Source of the DNA: Aureimonas sp. Leaf324
GTDB taxonomy: Bacteria > Pseudomonadota > Alphaproteobacteria > Rhizobiales > Rhizobiaceae
Direction: 5' to 3'
Assembly: GCF_001423245.1 (NCBI RefSeq)
Contig: NZ_LMOH01000001.1
Coordinates: 402,563-466,562 of the forward strand
DNA: 64,000 bases
The position numbers and the translations under genes are program-made. The notes under the pieces were generated by a model. That model saw only the letters and a list, made by a program, of their open reading frames with translations, did no database searches and was not told the origin of the DNA. Positions 27,765 to 37,433 of this stretch are shown in pieces; positions within the stretch are counted from its first letter, which is position 1, and each line of letters opens with the position of its first letter.

Positions 27765-27787
27765 GGGCGGCCTCGAGCCGCCCTTTT
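27765..27787 (+). terminator. Terminator-like hairpin before gor
   Basis: A 7-bp stem (GGGCGGC, loop CTCGA, GCCGCCC) is followed by TTTT, 21 bp before the gor start. It probably ends the rpiA-DUF2059 transcript. Confidence 0.65.
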
Positions 27788-27807
27788 CCATGAAGGCAGG
27801 AGTGGTC

Positions 27808-29208
27808 ATGGCATCGGGCGCTTACGATTTCGATCTCTTCGTGATCGGTGGGGGGTCGGGCGGCGTCCGGGCCGCGCGCAAGACCGCGGCGCTCGGCCAC
27901 AAGGTGGCGATCGCCGAGGAATACCGCTTTGGCGGCACCTGCGTCATCCGTGGCTGCGTTCCCAAGAAGCTGATGGTCTACGCCTCGCACTTCGCTGAGG
28001 ATTTCGAGGACGCCAAGGGCTTTGGCTGGACTGTCGGCGAGCCGAGCTTCGACTGGGCCGAACTCATCGCCGCCAAGGACCGCGAGATCGAGCGTCTCGA
28101 GGCCATCTATGCCCGCAATGTCGAGAACGCCGGCGCCGAAATTCTGAAGTCCCGCGCGGTGCTCGAAGGTCCGCATGAAATTCGGCTTCTGGCGACCGAC
28201 AAGGTCGTCACCGCCGAACGCATCGTGCTGGCTGCAGGTGGTCGCGCCAACCCGTTCACCGATCTGCCCGGCGCCGAGCACTGCATCACGTCGAACGAGG
28301 CGTTCCACCTCAAGCGCCTGCCGCAGAAGATCGTGATTCTCGGCGGTGGCTACATCGCGATCGAATTCGCCCACATCTTCAACGGGCTCGGCTCCGAGGT
28401 CACGCTCATCTACCGCGGCAAGAAGATCCTGCAGGGATTCGACGAGGACCTGCGCGACGCGCTGCAGGCGTCGATGGTGGCCAAGGGCATCCGCGTCCTG
28501 ACCGAGGACACGATCGTCCAGGTCGACCAGAAGGCGGACGGCCGCTTCCAGGCGCACCTGAAGGGCGGCGCGCTGCTCGATGCGGACGAGGTGATGCTGG
28601 CGGTGGGGCGTATGCCGAACACGCTCGATCTCGGCTGCGAGAAGGCAGGCGTCGAGCTCGACGAGAAGGGTGCGGTCAGGGTCGACGACTATTCGAAGAC
28701 GACGGCAGACAACATCTGGGCGCTCGGCGACATCACCAACCGCGTCCAGCTGACGCCCGTGGCGATCCATGAGGCCATGTGCTTCGTGGATACGGTCTAT
28801 CGCGACCGGCCGACCAAGCCCGACCTCGACGACATTCCGACTGCTGTCTTCTCGCAGCCCGAGATCGGTACCGTCGGCTTGACCGAAGCGGAAGCCGCCA
28901 AGGCGTTCGACGAGGTAGAAGTCTACCGTACGACGTTCCGCCCAATGCGCAACACGGTGTCGGGTCGGCAGGATCGGACGCTCATGAAACTCCTCGTGGA
29001 TGCAGCGTCGCGCCGGGTCGTCGGGGCGCATCTCTTCGGTCCGGATTCGGCAGAGACGGTGCAGATCCTCGGCGTCTGCGTGAAAGGGCGTCTGACCAAG
29101 GATGTCTTCGATCGGACGATGGCTCTGCATCCGAGCGCCGCCGAGGAACTGGTAACGCTCTACGAGCCGAGCTATCGGCTTCGCAACGGGCAGCGTGTCG
29201 ATGGCTGA
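27808..29208 (+). CDS. gor: Glutathione-disulfide reductase
   Basis: Gor reduces oxidised glutathione with NADPH. The 466-residue flavoprotein has the FAD motif GGGSGG (about 13-18), the redox pair in GGTCVIRGCVPKK (about 42-54), the NADPH-binding motif GGGYIAIEF and the C-terminal catalytic His-Glu in HPSAAEE. The CVIRGC form is that of the plant/bacterial type found in Rhizobiales. ATG 27808 follows GGCAGGAG at good distance. The in-frame upstream Met at 27790 lies within the terminator region and is unlikely. The end overlaps the next gene by 8 bp. Confidence 0.93.
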   Translation: MASGAYDFDLFVIGGGSGGVRAARKTAALGHKVAIAEEYRFGGTCVIRGCVPKKLMVYASHFAEDFEDAKGFGWTVGEPSFDWAELIAAKDREIERLEAIYARNVENAGAEILKSRAVLEGPHEIRLLATDKVVTAERIVLAAGGRANPFTDLPGAEHCITSNEAFHLKRLPQKIVILGGGYIAIEFAHIFNGLGSEVTLIYRGKKILQGFDEDLRDALQASMVAKGIRVLTEDTIVQVDQKADGRFQAHLKGGALLDADEVMLAVGRMPNTLDLGCEKAGVELDEKGAVRVDDYSKTTADNIWALGDITNRVQLTPVAIHEAMCFVDTVYRDRPTKPDLDDIPTAVFSQPEIGTVGLTEAEAAKAFDEVEVYRTTFRPMRNTVSGRQDRTLMKLLVDAASRRVVGAHLFGPDSAETVQILGVCVKGRLTKDVFDRTMALHPSAAEELVTLYEPSYRLRNGQRVDG

Positions 29209-29854
29209 GTTGCCGCTCGGCGGCTCCGTGCATCCTGACGATCCGGACCTCGCGGCGCTGGCCGCGGAGGGGCGGATCGTCGCCTACTTCGGTTACGGCT
29301 CGCTGGTGAACCGGGCGACCCTACGCACGAAATTTCTCGGCATCCGCCGGGCCAGCGTAATGGGCTGGCGGCGCTTCTGGATGCCGCGTCAGGTGCCCGA
29401 CGCGGCGCTTCTGTCCGTTCGTCCCGCCGACGGCTTCGAGACGCAGGGCGTCGTCGTCTACGATCTCGCCGACCACCTGCCGGCCGTCGACGAGCGCGAG
29501 GCCGGTTATATCAGACGGGTCGTGATGCCCGGCCACGTCACGATCGAGAGCGCCCCGGCGACCGACGTTCCGCTTTTCATCTACGAGGCTTCGCCCGCCA
29601 TGCCGGGTGCGGCCGACGTCGGCGCCTTCATCCTGCAGTCCTATCTCGACGCCGTGCTGCAAGGGTTTCTGTCGCTATACGGCGAAGCAGGCGTCCGGCG
29701 TTTCGTTGCCGAGACGGACGGATTCGAAACCACGGTTCTCGGCGATCGCGCCGCGCCGCGCTATCCGCGCTCGGTCGATCTCGCGCGCCGGGAAGCCGAG
29801 CTCTTCGACCGTTTGGTGATCGAGCGCGGTGCACGGATCGTCGGCCCCGGTTGA
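29201..29854 (+). CDS. Gamma-glutamylcyclotransferase-like protein
   Basis: The 217-residue product shows the start of a gamma-glutamylcyclotransferase fold, with the substrate-binding motif YFGYGSLVN (about 30-38) and a likely catalytic Glu in VDEREAGYIRR. Relatives cleave gamma-glutamyl peptides or glutathione to 5-oxoproline, and the direct link to gor (8-bp overlap) fits a role in glutathione turnover. It is longer than ChaC-type enzymes, and activity is not certain. ATG 29201 was chosen. GTG 29195 is also possible. Confidence 0.72.
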   Translation: MAELPLGGSVHPDDPDLAALAAEGRIVAYFGYGSLVNRATLRTKFLGIRRASVMGWRRFWMPRQVPDAALLSVRPADGFETQGVVVYDLADHLPAVDEREAGYIRRVVMPGHVTIESAPATDVPLFIYEASPAMPGAADVGAFILQSYLDAVLQGFLSLYGEAGVRRFVAETDGFETTVLGDRAAPRYPRSVDLARREAELFDRLVIERGARIVGPG

Positions 29855-29999
29855 ACGCTCGGCGTCAACCCTTTGGTGACAAACGGCCGGGTTCGTGTCA
29901 GTAAGCCGCCACCGATCGCTCCGGGCACCCCCGTGTCTGTGAGCCATTCTGCCCGAACGAGAAACAGGAACCGGGCGCACGATCGGCTGAGGAGATGTC

Positions 30000-31379
30000 A
30001 TGGCCAAGGATTGGACCCCGTCGAGCTGGCGCGCAAAGCCCATCGAGCAGGTGCCGGCGTATCCCGACCTCGCGGCGCTAACCGAGACCGAGAAGCGTCT
30101 GGCCTCCTTTCCGCCGCTCGTCTTTGCAGGTGAGGCCCGCAAGCTGAAGAAGGCGCTGGCCGAGGTCGCCGAAGGGCGCTCCTTCCTGCTGCAGGGCGGC
30201 GACTGCGCCGAAAGCTTTGCCGAGCACGGCGCGGACAACATCCGCGACTTCTTCCGCGCGTTCCTCCAGATGGCGGTCGTCCTGACGTTTGCGGCGTCCT
30301 CGCCTGTGGTGAAGGTCGGCCGCATCGCCGGCCAGTTCGCCAAGCCCCGCTCGTCCGGCAACGAGACGAAGAACGGCGTGACGCTGCCGTCCTACCGGGG
30401 CGACATCATCAACGGCATCGAGTTCGAGGAAGGCCAGCGCATCCCCGCGCCGGAGCGCCAGGAGATGGCGTACCGCCAGTCGGCGGCGACGCTCAACCTC
30501 CTGCGCGCCTTCGCGCAGGGCGGCTACGCCAACCTCGACAATGTCCATCAGTGGATGCTCGGCTTCGTGTCCGGCAGCCCGCAGGCGGAGCGCTACGGCC
30601 AGCTTGCGGACCGCATCTCCGAGACCATGAACTTCATGCGGGCGATCGGCATCAATTCCGAGAGCCATCCGTCGCTGCGCGAGACCGACTTCTTCACCAG
30701 CCACGAAGCGCTGCTTCTCGGCTACGAGGAGGCGCTGACGCGCGTCGATTCGACGAGCGGCGAGTGGTACGCGACCTCGGGGCACATGATCTGGATCGGC
30801 GACCGCACGCGCCAGCCGGGCAACGCCCATGTCGAGTACTGCCGCGGCATCAAGAATCCAATCGGCCTGAAGTGCGGCCCGTCGCTCTCGGCGGACGAAC
30901 TCATCCGCCTGATCGACATCCTGAACCCGCAGAACGAGGCCGGGCGCCTGACGCTGATCACGCGCTTCGGCCATGACAAGGTCGGCGAGCATCTGCCGCG
31001 CCTGATCCGTGCCGTGCAGAAGGAGGGCCGCAAGGTCGTCTGGTCGTGCGATCCGATGCACGGCAACACGATCACGGTGAACGACTACAAGACGCGGCCG
31101 TTCGATCGCATCCTGTCGGAGGTCGAGGCCTTCTTCGACGTGCACCGCGCCGAAGGAACGCATGCCGGCGGCATCCATATCGAGATGACCGGCAAGGACG
31201 TGACCGAATGCACCGGCGGCGCGCGGCCGGTTCTCGCCGAGGATCTGTCGGATCGCTATCACACGCACTGCGATCCTCGCCTGAACGCCAACCAGGCGCT
31301 CGAGCTCGCCTTCCTGACCGCCGAACGGATCAAGAAGGAGCAGGAGGCCTACAGGCCGCCGCAGGTTGTCGGCTTCTGA
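30000..31379 (+). CDS. aroG: Class II 3-deoxy-7-phosphoheptulonate (DAHP) synthase
   Basis: This enzyme condenses phosphoenolpyruvate and erythrose 4-phosphate in the first step of aromatic amino acid synthesis. The 459-residue product is of the class II (plant/Mycobacterium) type, with [14 protein letters not shown] (about 62-75), the metal-binding and substrate motifs around [16 protein letters not shown] (about 350) and [11 protein letters not shown] 30000 has a strong Shine-Dalgarno sequence (GAGGAG). It stands alone with its own terminator. No leader peptide or attenuator could be recognised upstream. Confidence 0.95.
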   Translation: MAKDWTPSSWRAKPIEQVPAYPDLAALTETEKRLASFPPLVFAGEARKLKKALAEVAEGRSFLLQGGDCAESFAEHGADNIRDFFRAFLQMAVVLTFAASSPVVKVGRIAGQFAKPRSSGNETKNGVTLPSYRGDIINGIEFEEGQRIPAPERQEMAYRQSAATLNLLRAFAQGGYANLDNVHQWMLGFVSGSPQAERYGQLADRISETMNFMRAIGINSESHPSLRETDFFTSHEALLLGYEEALTRVDSTSGEWYATSGHMIWIGDRTRQPGNAHVEYCRGIKNPIGLKCGPSLSADELIRLIDILNPQNEAGRLTLITRFGHDKVGEHLPRLIRAVQKEGRKVVWSCDPMHGNTITVNDYKTRPFDRILSEVEAFFDVHRAEGTHAGGIHIEMTGKDVTECTGGARPVLAEDLSDRYHTHCDPRLNANQALELAFLTAERIKKEQEAYRPPQVVGF

Positions 31380-31408
31380 AGCGACACCGAAAGCTAAAAC
31401 TACGCAAT

Positions 31409-31437
31409 AGGCCGGGCGCGAGAGCGTCCGGCCTTTT
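31409..31437 (+). terminator. Terminator after aroG
   Basis: An 11-bp stem (AGGCCGGGCGC with GCGTCCGGCCT, one G-U pair, loop GAGA) is followed by TTT. It lies between aroG and the convergent DedA gene. Confidence 0.75.
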
Positions 31438-31460
31438 GCGTTCCAGGCGAAGCGTCCGGG

Positions 31461-32129
31461 TCAGTCCTTCGACTTGCGGTCCCTGCGCGCGGACACATGC
31501 GAGGCGACCGGCTTCAGGCCGTCGCCATCCTCGTCGTCTCGGCCGCGCGACAGGATCCTGTCCCGGATCACGGAGCCGCCCTGTTGCCAGGCGAAGAAGA
31601 GCGCCAAGAGGGCGAAGAGCACGGCCAGCCCGATCATGACACCGTGTTCCATCTGCTCCAGCCACTGAAACACCGACGTGATGGAGTAGCCGAAGACGTA
31701 GCCGATCGTCGTGAACAGGCCGGCCCAGATGCCGGCGCCGATGAAGTTCAGCAGGAGAAAGCGGGGAACCGTGATCGACGACAGCCCGAGGGCGATCAAC
31801 CCGGGCATCCGCAGCCCGTAGACGTACCGGTTGACGATCACGAAGTAGGCCTGGAAGCGATCCACGAGACGGAGCGCCTTGGCGAACTTCGGCTTCTTCT
31901 TCCAGCGCACGACCCAGCGGCTGTCCGAGAAGTAGCGCGAGAACAGGAACACAGCGAGGTCGCCGCAGAACGATCCGACGAAGGCGAGGGCGGCCATCAG
32001 TTCGATCGGGTATGACCCGCGATAGGCGAGGAAACCGCCGATGATGGCGAAGACCTCACCTTCGAAGAACGTCCCGGCGAAGACGATGCCGGGACCGAAC
32101 CGGTCGATCAGAGAGAGGATTTCGTACAC
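31461..32129 (-). CDS. DedA family (SNARE-associated type) inner membrane protein
   Basis: DedA proteins are inner-membrane proteins linked to undecaprenyl-phosphate or phospholipid recycling and envelope integrity. The 222-residue product has the family features: a re-entrant loop near the start (GTFFEGEVFAIIGGFLA), RYVYGLRMPGLIALG in the middle (the conserved Arg-Gly-Pro-like segment) and two or three C-terminal helices (FIGAGIWAGLFTTIGYVFGY, MIGLAVLFALLALFFA). The start is uncertain. I chose GTG 32129, 5 bp after GGAG, and the frame is open to 32231. The charged tail (residues about 195-222) is cytoplasmic. Confidence 0.8.
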   Translation of the reverse strand: MYEILSLIDRFGPGIVFAGTFFEGEVFAIIGGFLAYRGSYPIELMAALAFVGSFCGDLAVFLFSRYFSDSRWVVRWKKKPKFAKALRLVDRFQAYFVIVNRYVYGLRMPGLIALGLSSITVPRFLLLNFIGAGIWAGLFTTIGYVFGYSITSVFQWLEQMEHGVMIGLAVLFALLALFFAWQQGGSVIRDRILSRGRDDEDGDGLKPVASHVSARRDRKSKD

Positions 32130-32345
32130 ACGGTCTCCGCAGGCGTCATCGTCGTGCGAGGCTTCTCCCTCGCGTCCTATGTCGGGCGGAATGCGCGATT
32201 TGCAATTGCGAGGCAAGCGTCGGAGGCGCATCTCTCCGTTGCGTGAGGCGTTGTGACGTGCTGTCGCTGGCGTCCGTTGCCCGTCTTCGACACCTCGTAG
32301 GCATCATTCTGGGTTATGGGCTGACAAGGACGAGGAAGCGCCGCG

Positions 32346-32654
32346 ATGGAAACACCAGCTCCCACCGATCTCCTGGCGGCCGCCTTTGCGGTCGGCGTCC
32401 TGTTTCTCGCCCGATTCGCGCTGGCGCTGCGTCGCATCCGAAGCGAACTCGGCGATCGCTGGCCGCGCGAGCCGCAGGCCTGGCGGGGCGTGACGCGTCC
32501 GCAGGCGTTCGGCGAAGCGATGGAGCCCAACCGGCGTCATGCCGTGCGGCAACTCGGCGTCGGGCTGTTCTGCCTGGCGCTCGCAGCGATTCTCGGGCTT
32601 TGGCTCGCGGGCGCCGCGCTCTTCGGGTGGCCGGTTCCGTTCGCGTCCGCATGA
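32346..32654 (+). CDS. Small two-helix membrane protein, unknown function
   Basis: The product is a 102-residue protein with two hydrophobic helices (about 9-28 and 70-95) joined by a basic loop. I recognise no family. Good coding character, a start after GCCGCG and its place just before gltX on the same strand (36 bp gap) support a real gene. A role cannot be assigned. Confidence 0.6.
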   Translation: METPAPTDLLAAAFAVGVLFLARFALALRRIRSELGDRWPREPQAWRGVTRPQAFGEAMEPNRRHAVRQLGVGLFCLALAAILGLWLAGAALFGWPVPFASA

Positions 32655-32690
32655 TTGCAACGGGAGCGCCCGCCGTCTATCGCGGAGGGC

Positions 32691-34064
32691 ATGACCGTCT
32701 TCGTCCGTTTCGCCCCGTCGCCTACCGGCTATCTTCACATCGGCAATCTGCGTCCGGCGCTGTTCAATTGGCTGTTCGCCCAGCGTCACGGCGGCCGCTT
32801 CCTCCTGCGCTATGACGACACCGACCGCGATCGCTCGAAGGCGGGATACGCCGAGGCCATCGCCGAGGATCTGGCTTGGATCGGCATTCGGCCGGATGCG
32901 GTGGCGCGGCAGTCCGACCGGATTTCGCACTACGACGCGGCCGCCGATCTCCTGCGCGACAGCGGCGTGCTCTACCCCTGCTACGAGACGGCCGACGAAC
33001 TGGAACGGATGCGCAAGCGCCGCATGGGGCGCGGCCAGCCACCGGTCTACGGTCGCGAGGCCATGCGGCTGAGCGCCGAGGACCGAGCACGCCTGGAAGC
33101 CGACGGGGCCAGGCCCCACTGGCGCTTCCGGCTGCCGAATTTCGTCGACGACCCGCTCCAGCCCGTGCGGACCGAGGTGCACTGGGACGACGTCGTGCGC
33201 GGCCGACAGACCGTCGACCTCGCGTCGTTGTCCGATCCGGTGCTGATCCGCGAGGACGGCACCTACCTCTATACGTTCTGCTCCGTCGTGGACGACGGCG
33301 AGATGGGGATCACCCATGTCCTGCGCGGGGACGACCACGTGACCAACACGGGCGTTCAGATCGCGATTCTCGAGGCGCTGGGGCACGCGATCCCGGCCTT
33401 CGGGCACTTCAATCTCCTGACGACGATCGACGGGGAGGGCCTCTCCAAGCGCACGGGCGCGCTATCGCTCCGCTCGCTGAGGGAGGATGGGCTGGAGCCG
33501 ATGGCCGTCGCATCGCTTGCGGTGCTGACCGGCCTGTCGGGCTCGATCGAGGCGATGCCCGATCTCAAGGCACTCGAAGCGCGTCTCGACTTCGACCATG
33601 TTTCGGCATCGAGCTCGAAGTTCGACCCGGCCGAACTCGAGCGCCTGAATGCCGAACTCGTCCACGCCATGCCTTACGAGGTGGCCGCCGACCGGCTCCG
33701 TGCACTCGGCGTCTCGGATGACGCTGCCGAAGCGTTCTGGGCAGCCGTTCGCCGCAACTGCGGCCGGGTGCGCGACGCCCCAACGTGGCGAGACATCGTG
33801 TTCGGGAGGTCCGTGGAAGCGCCGACGTGGTCAGAGGACGATCTCGCGTTCGTGCGGCAGGCCTTCGATCTCCTGCCCGACGGTCCATGGGATTCCGGGA
33901 CGTGGAGGATGTGGACGGAGCGCGTGAAGGCGGCGACCGGCCGCAAGGGTCGCGCCCTGTTCATGCCGCTGCGCCTGGCACTGACCGGGCTGGAACACGG
34001 GCCAGAGCTGGCCGACCTCCTGCCGTTGATCGGCGCTGAGCGGGCAGTCAGCCGACGCCCCTGA
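32691..34064 (+). CDS. gltX: Glutamyl-tRNA synthetase
   Basis: GltX charges tRNA-Glu (and in many alphaproteobacteria also tRNA-Gln, later amidated). The 457-residue class I synthetase has the HIGN signature ([13 protein letters not shown], about 7-19), [12 protein letters not shown], and the KMSKS-equivalent GLSKRTG (about 259). The anticodon-binding helical domain follows. Alphaproteobacteria often carry two GltX copies, and I cannot tell from one copy which specificity this has. ATG 32691 follows GGAGG and is the family start. The frame is open back to 32655 inside the preceding gene. Confidence 0.92.
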   Translation: MTVFVRFAPSPTGYLHIGNLRPALFNWLFAQRHGGRFLLRYDDTDRDRSKAGYAEAIAEDLAWIGIRPDAVARQSDRISHYDAAADLLRDSGVLYPCYETADELERMRKRRMGRGQPPVYGREAMRLSAEDRARLEADGARPHWRFRLPNFVDDPLQPVRTEVHWDDVVRGRQTVDLASLSDPVLIREDGTYLYTFCSVVDDGEMGITHVLRGDDHVTNTGVQIAILEALGHAIPAFGHFNLLTTIDGEGLSKRTGALSLRSLREDGLEPMAVASLAVLTGLSGSIEAMPDLKALEARLDFDHVSASSSKFDPAELERLNAELVHAMPYEVAADRLRALGVSDDAAEAFWAAVRRNCGRVRDAPTWRDIVFGRSVEAPTWSEDDLAFVRQAFDLLPDGPWDSGTWRMWTERVKAATGRKGRALFMPLRLALTGLEHGPELADLLPLIGAERAVSRRP

Positions 34065-34086
34065 CGGGCACCGGCTGACGAAAGCT

Positions 34087-36405
34087 TCAGCCCTTCGCTT
34101 CCTCGTCGCGCTGCAGCGCTTCCGCGACGGCGATCGCTGCCATGTTGACGACGCCCCGCGATGTGACGGACGGCGTCAGGATGTGGGCCGGCTTGGCGGT
34201 GCCGAGGAGGATCGGCCCGACATGAAGCGCGTCGGTCATGGTCTTCACGACGTTCATCGTGATGTTGGCCGCGTCAAGCGTCGGGAACAGCAGGAGATTG
34301 GCGTCCTCGGTCAGGGTCGAGTTCGGCATCACGCGCTGACGCAACTCGCGCGAGAGCGCCGTGTCGCCGTGCATCTCGCCGTCGATCTCGAGTTCCGGCA
34401 TCTGCTCGCGAACGAGAGCCAGTGCGGCCCGCAGCTTCCGGGCGTCGGCCGTGTCGGCGGTCCCGAAGTTCGAGTGCGACAGGAGCGCCGCTCGCGGCTT
34501 GATGCGGAAGTGCTCGATCATCCGCGCCGAAAGCTGCGCGATCTCGGCAAGGTTTTCGGCCGTCGGGCTGTCCTGCACGTAGGTGTCGGCGAAGAAGGTC
34601 GTCGCGTTCTGCGAGATCAGGAGGCTCAGCCCCGACAGGCGGCCGACGCCCGGTGCCACGCCGATGATCTGCCGGATATCGCGGATCTGCCGCGAGAAGC
34701 GACCGGCAAGACCGCAGATCAGGATGTCGGCGTCGCCGCGCGAGACCGAGACCGCGCCGATCACCGTCGTGTTGGTGCGCACCAGCGCGCGCGCCGTGTC
34801 CGGGTTCACGCCCCGGCGGCCGACCTTCGAGAAGTAGTGATCGACATAGTCGCGGTAGCGTGGATCGTCCTCGGGGTTCACGACCTCGAAGTCCTGGTGC
34901 GGCCGGATGCGCAGTCCGAACCGCTGGAGCCGCGTTTCGATGACGCTCGGGCGCCCGATCAGGATCGGCCGGCAGACCTTGTCCTCGAGCAGCACCTGCG
35001 CCGCGCGCAGCACGCGCTCGTCCTCGCCGTCGGAGAAGATCACCCGCTTTTCGGAATTGCGGGCGAAGGCGAAGATCGGCTTCATCACGAGGCCGGAGCG
35101 GTAGACGAAGCGGTTGAGGCGATCGAGATAGGCGTCCCAGTCGGCGATCGGACGCAGCGCGACGCCGGTCGTCTCGGCCGCGCGAGCCACGGCCGGGGCG
35201 ATTTTCAGGATCAGGCGGGGGTCGAAGGGCGAGGGGATCAGGTATTCCGGGCCGAAGACCGGGGTCTCGGAGCCGTACGCCTTGGCCGCCACCTCCGACA
35301 CTTCCTCGCGCGCCAGCGCCGCGATCGCGTCGACCGCGGCGATCTTCATCTCCTCGTTGATCGAGGTCGCGCCGCAGTCCAGCGCACCGCGGAAGATGTA
35401 GGGGAAGCAGAGGACGTTGTTGACCTGGTTCGGAAAGTCCGAACGCCCGGTGCAGATCATCGCGTCCTTGCGGACGGCCCGCGCGAGGTCGGGCATGATT
35501 TCCGGCGTCGGATTGGCCAGCGCCATGATCAGCGGCTTCTCGGCCATCGATTCGAGAAGCTCCGGCTTGAGGACGCCGCCCGCCGACAGGCCAAGGAAGA
35601 TGTCGGCACCCGCGATGACGTCGGCGAGCGTCCGCGCCTCGGTGTTCTTCGCATAGACCGCCATCCAGCGATCCATGCCCTTTTCGCGGCCTTCGTAGAC
35701 GACGCCTTCCTTGTCCGTGCAGGTGATGTTCTCGACCTTCGCGCCGAGCGAGACGAGGAGGTTGAGGCAGGCGAGCGCGGCCGCTCCCGCGCCGGATGTG
35801 ACGATGCGCACGTCCTCAATTCGCTTGCCCGCCAGAAGCAGCGCATTGCGCACCGCCGCCGAGACGATGATCGCCGTGCCGTGCTGGTCGTCGTGGAAGA
35901 CGGGGATGCCCATCTTGGCACGAAGCTGCTCCTCGACCTCGAAGCACTCCGGTGCCTTGATGTCCTCGAGGTTGATGCCGCCGAAGGTCGGCTCCAGCGC
36001 CGAGACCACGTCGACCATGCGATCGATGCTGGTCGCGTCGATCTCGATGTCGAAGACGTCGATGTCGGCGAACTTCTTGAAGAGGACGGCCTTGCCCTCC
36101 ATCACCGGCTTGGAGGCGAGGGGGCCGATATTGCCGAGGCCCAGAACCGCCGAACCGTTGGACACCACAGCCACGAGATTGGAACGGCTGGTGTAGTCCG
36201 CCGCCACCGACGGATCGTCCGCGATCGCGAGACACGGCGCCGCCACGCCGGGCGAGTAGGCCAGCGCCAGATCGCGCTGGTTGCCGAGCGGCTTGGTGGC
36301 GTGGACGCCGAGCTTACCGGGCTTGGGATGGCGGTGGTAGAAGAGCGCCTGCTCGTCCAGATCCCGCTTGGCGGATGTGTTTCTGGTTTCGTCGGCGCTC
36401 GACAT
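34087..36405 (-). CDS. maeB: NADP-dependent malic enzyme with phosphotransacetylase-like domain
   Basis: MaeB decarboxylates malate to pyruvate with NADP. The 772-residue product has an N-terminal malic enzyme part (about 1-430), with [15 protein letters not shown], the metal-binding region [10 protein letters not shown] and the NADP region [10 protein letters not shown], and a C-terminal phosphate acetyltransferase-like domain (about 440-772) that is regulatory and not catalytic in known members. The length is exactly that of the family. ATG 36405 (MSSADETRN) follows GGAGAG. The frame open to 36591 overlaps the divergent phosphoesterase gene and is not used. Confidence 0.94.
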   Translation of the reverse strand: MSSADETRNTSAKRDLDEQALFYHRHPKPGKLGVHATKPLGNQRDLALAYSPGVAAPCLAIADDPSVAADYTSRSNLVAVVSNGSAVLGLGNIGPLASKPVMEGKAVLFKKFADIDVFDIEIDATSIDRMVDVVSALEPTFGGINLEDIKAPECFEVEEQLRAKMGIPVFHDDQHGTAIIVSAAVRNALLLAGKRIEDVRIVTSGAGAAALACLNLLVSLGAKVENITCTDKEGVVYEGREKGMDRWMAVYAKNTEARTLADVIAGADIFLGLSAGGVLKPELLESMAEKPLIMALANPTPEIMPDLARAVRKDAMICTGRSDFPNQVNNVLCFPYIFRGALDCGATSINEEMKIAAVDAIAALAREEVSEVAAKAYGSETPVFGPEYLIPSPFDPRLILKIAPAVARAAETTGVALRPIADWDAYLDRLNRFVYRSGLVMKPIFAFARNSEKRVIFSDGEDERVLRAAQVLLEDKVCRPILIGRPSVIETRLQRFGLRIRPHQDFEVVNPEDDPRYRDYVDHYFSKVGRRGVNPDTARALVRTNTTVIGAVSVSRGDADILICGLAGRFSRQIRDIRQIIGVAPGVGRLSGLSLLISQNATTFFADTYVQDSPTAENLAEIAQLSARMIEHFRIKPRAALLSHSNFGTADTADARKLRAALALVREQMPELEIDGEMHGDTALSRELRQRVMPNSTLTEDANLLLFPTLDAANITMNVVKTMTDALHVGPILLGTAKPAHILTPSVTSRGVVNMAAIAVAEALQRDEEAKG

Positions 36406-36589
36406 GCTTGGCTCTCCGGTCGTTCGAATCGCGCCGACGCGCTGAGGCATGTCGGCAACGATGGGCTTCGATCGACTAATGCCAGCCGGACAGGTGGTAA
36501 ACAACCTTCGACCCGACGCCGCGCCGTCACATGGATGCAATGCAAACCGGCGATTTTGATCGTACTGGCAATCGAAGGGGCCGAAGCCC

Positions 36590-37426
36590 ATGACGCCGAC
36601 GAGTCAGCTGGGAACGCACCGGCACTTCCGCACCCTCTTCATCTCCGACGTCCACCTCGGATCTAAAGCGGCGCAGGCCGAGCAGCTTCTCGCCTTCCTC
36701 GCGGTCCACGACGCGGAGAAGATCTATCTCGTCGGTGACATCGTCGACGGCTGGCGGTTGAAGCGCGCGTGGCACTGGCCGCAATCGCACAACGACGTCG
36801 TGCAGGCGTTCCTGCGCAAGGCGCGCAAGGGCACGCAGATCGTCTACATCCCAGGCAACCACGACGAGTTCCTGCGCGGCTTTCCCGGCCAGCACTTCGG
36901 CGGCATCGAGGTGCGCCTCACCGACGTCCACGAGACGGCGGACGGTCGCAAGCTCCTCGTCATGCATGGCGATGAGTTCGATGTCGTGGTCCGCAACGCG
37001 CGGCTCATCGCCTATCTCGGCGACTGGGCCTACGATGCGGCGATCGCGACCAACCTCGTGTTCAACCGGTTCCGCCGCCGCTTCGGATTCGGCTACTGGT
37101 CGTTCTCCTCGTGGGCCAAGCTGAAAGTGAAGAACGCCGTGTCCTTCATCGGCGCCTTCGAGACGCTCCTTGCGGCGGAAGCCGATCGCATGGGCTGCGA
37201 GGGCGTCGTCTGCGGGCACATCCATCACCCGCAGATCGCCGAGCGTTCGGGCATCCTCTACGTCAACAGCGGCGACTGGGTCGAAAGCTGCTCGGCGATC
37301 GCCGAGCGGAACGACGGAACGCTGGAACTCCTGACCTGGACCGGCGCGCAGGTGCCGGCACCCCAGATCGTGGAGACGCCCCTGTTGGAAGATGCCCGCG
37401 CGCTCGAGCCCGCGCGCGCCGCCTGA
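36590..37426 (+). CDS. Calcineurin-type metallophosphoesterase, UDP-2,3-diacylglucosamine diphosphatase-like
   Basis: The 278-residue product has all five metallophosphoesterase motifs: DVHLGS (about 20-25), GDIVDGW (about 50), GNHDE (about 90), HGDEFD (about 124) and GHIHHP (about 206). It resembles LpxH, which cleaves UDP-2,3-diacylglucosamine in lipid A synthesis. Alphaproteobacteria usually use LpxI for that step, however, so this paralogue may act on another diphosphate lipid or nucleotide. It has no signal peptide and is probably cytoplasmic or membrane-associated. It is divergent from maeB and convergent with the epimerase gene (7 bp gap). Confidence 0.82.
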   Translation: MTPTSQLGTHRHFRTLFISDVHLGSKAAQAEQLLAFLAVHDAEKIYLVGDIVDGWRLKRAWHWPQSHNDVVQAFLRKARKGTQIVYIPGNHDEFLRGFPGQHFGGIEVRLTDVHETADGRKLLVMHGDEFDVVVRNARLIAYLGDWAYDAAIATNLVFNRFRRRFGFGYWSFSSWAKLKVKNAVSFIGAFETLLAAEADRMGCEGVVCGHIHHPQIAERSGILYVNSGDWVESCSAIAERNDGTLELLTWTGAQVPAPQIVETPLLEDARALEPARAA

Positions 37427-37433
37427 CGCGCGC

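Noticed and set aside
34183-36666. 827-residue plus-strand open frame opposite maeB
   Set aside because: maeB has unmistakable domains on the other strand. The opposing frame is composed of Arg/Asp/Val/His repeats typical of an antisense shadow.
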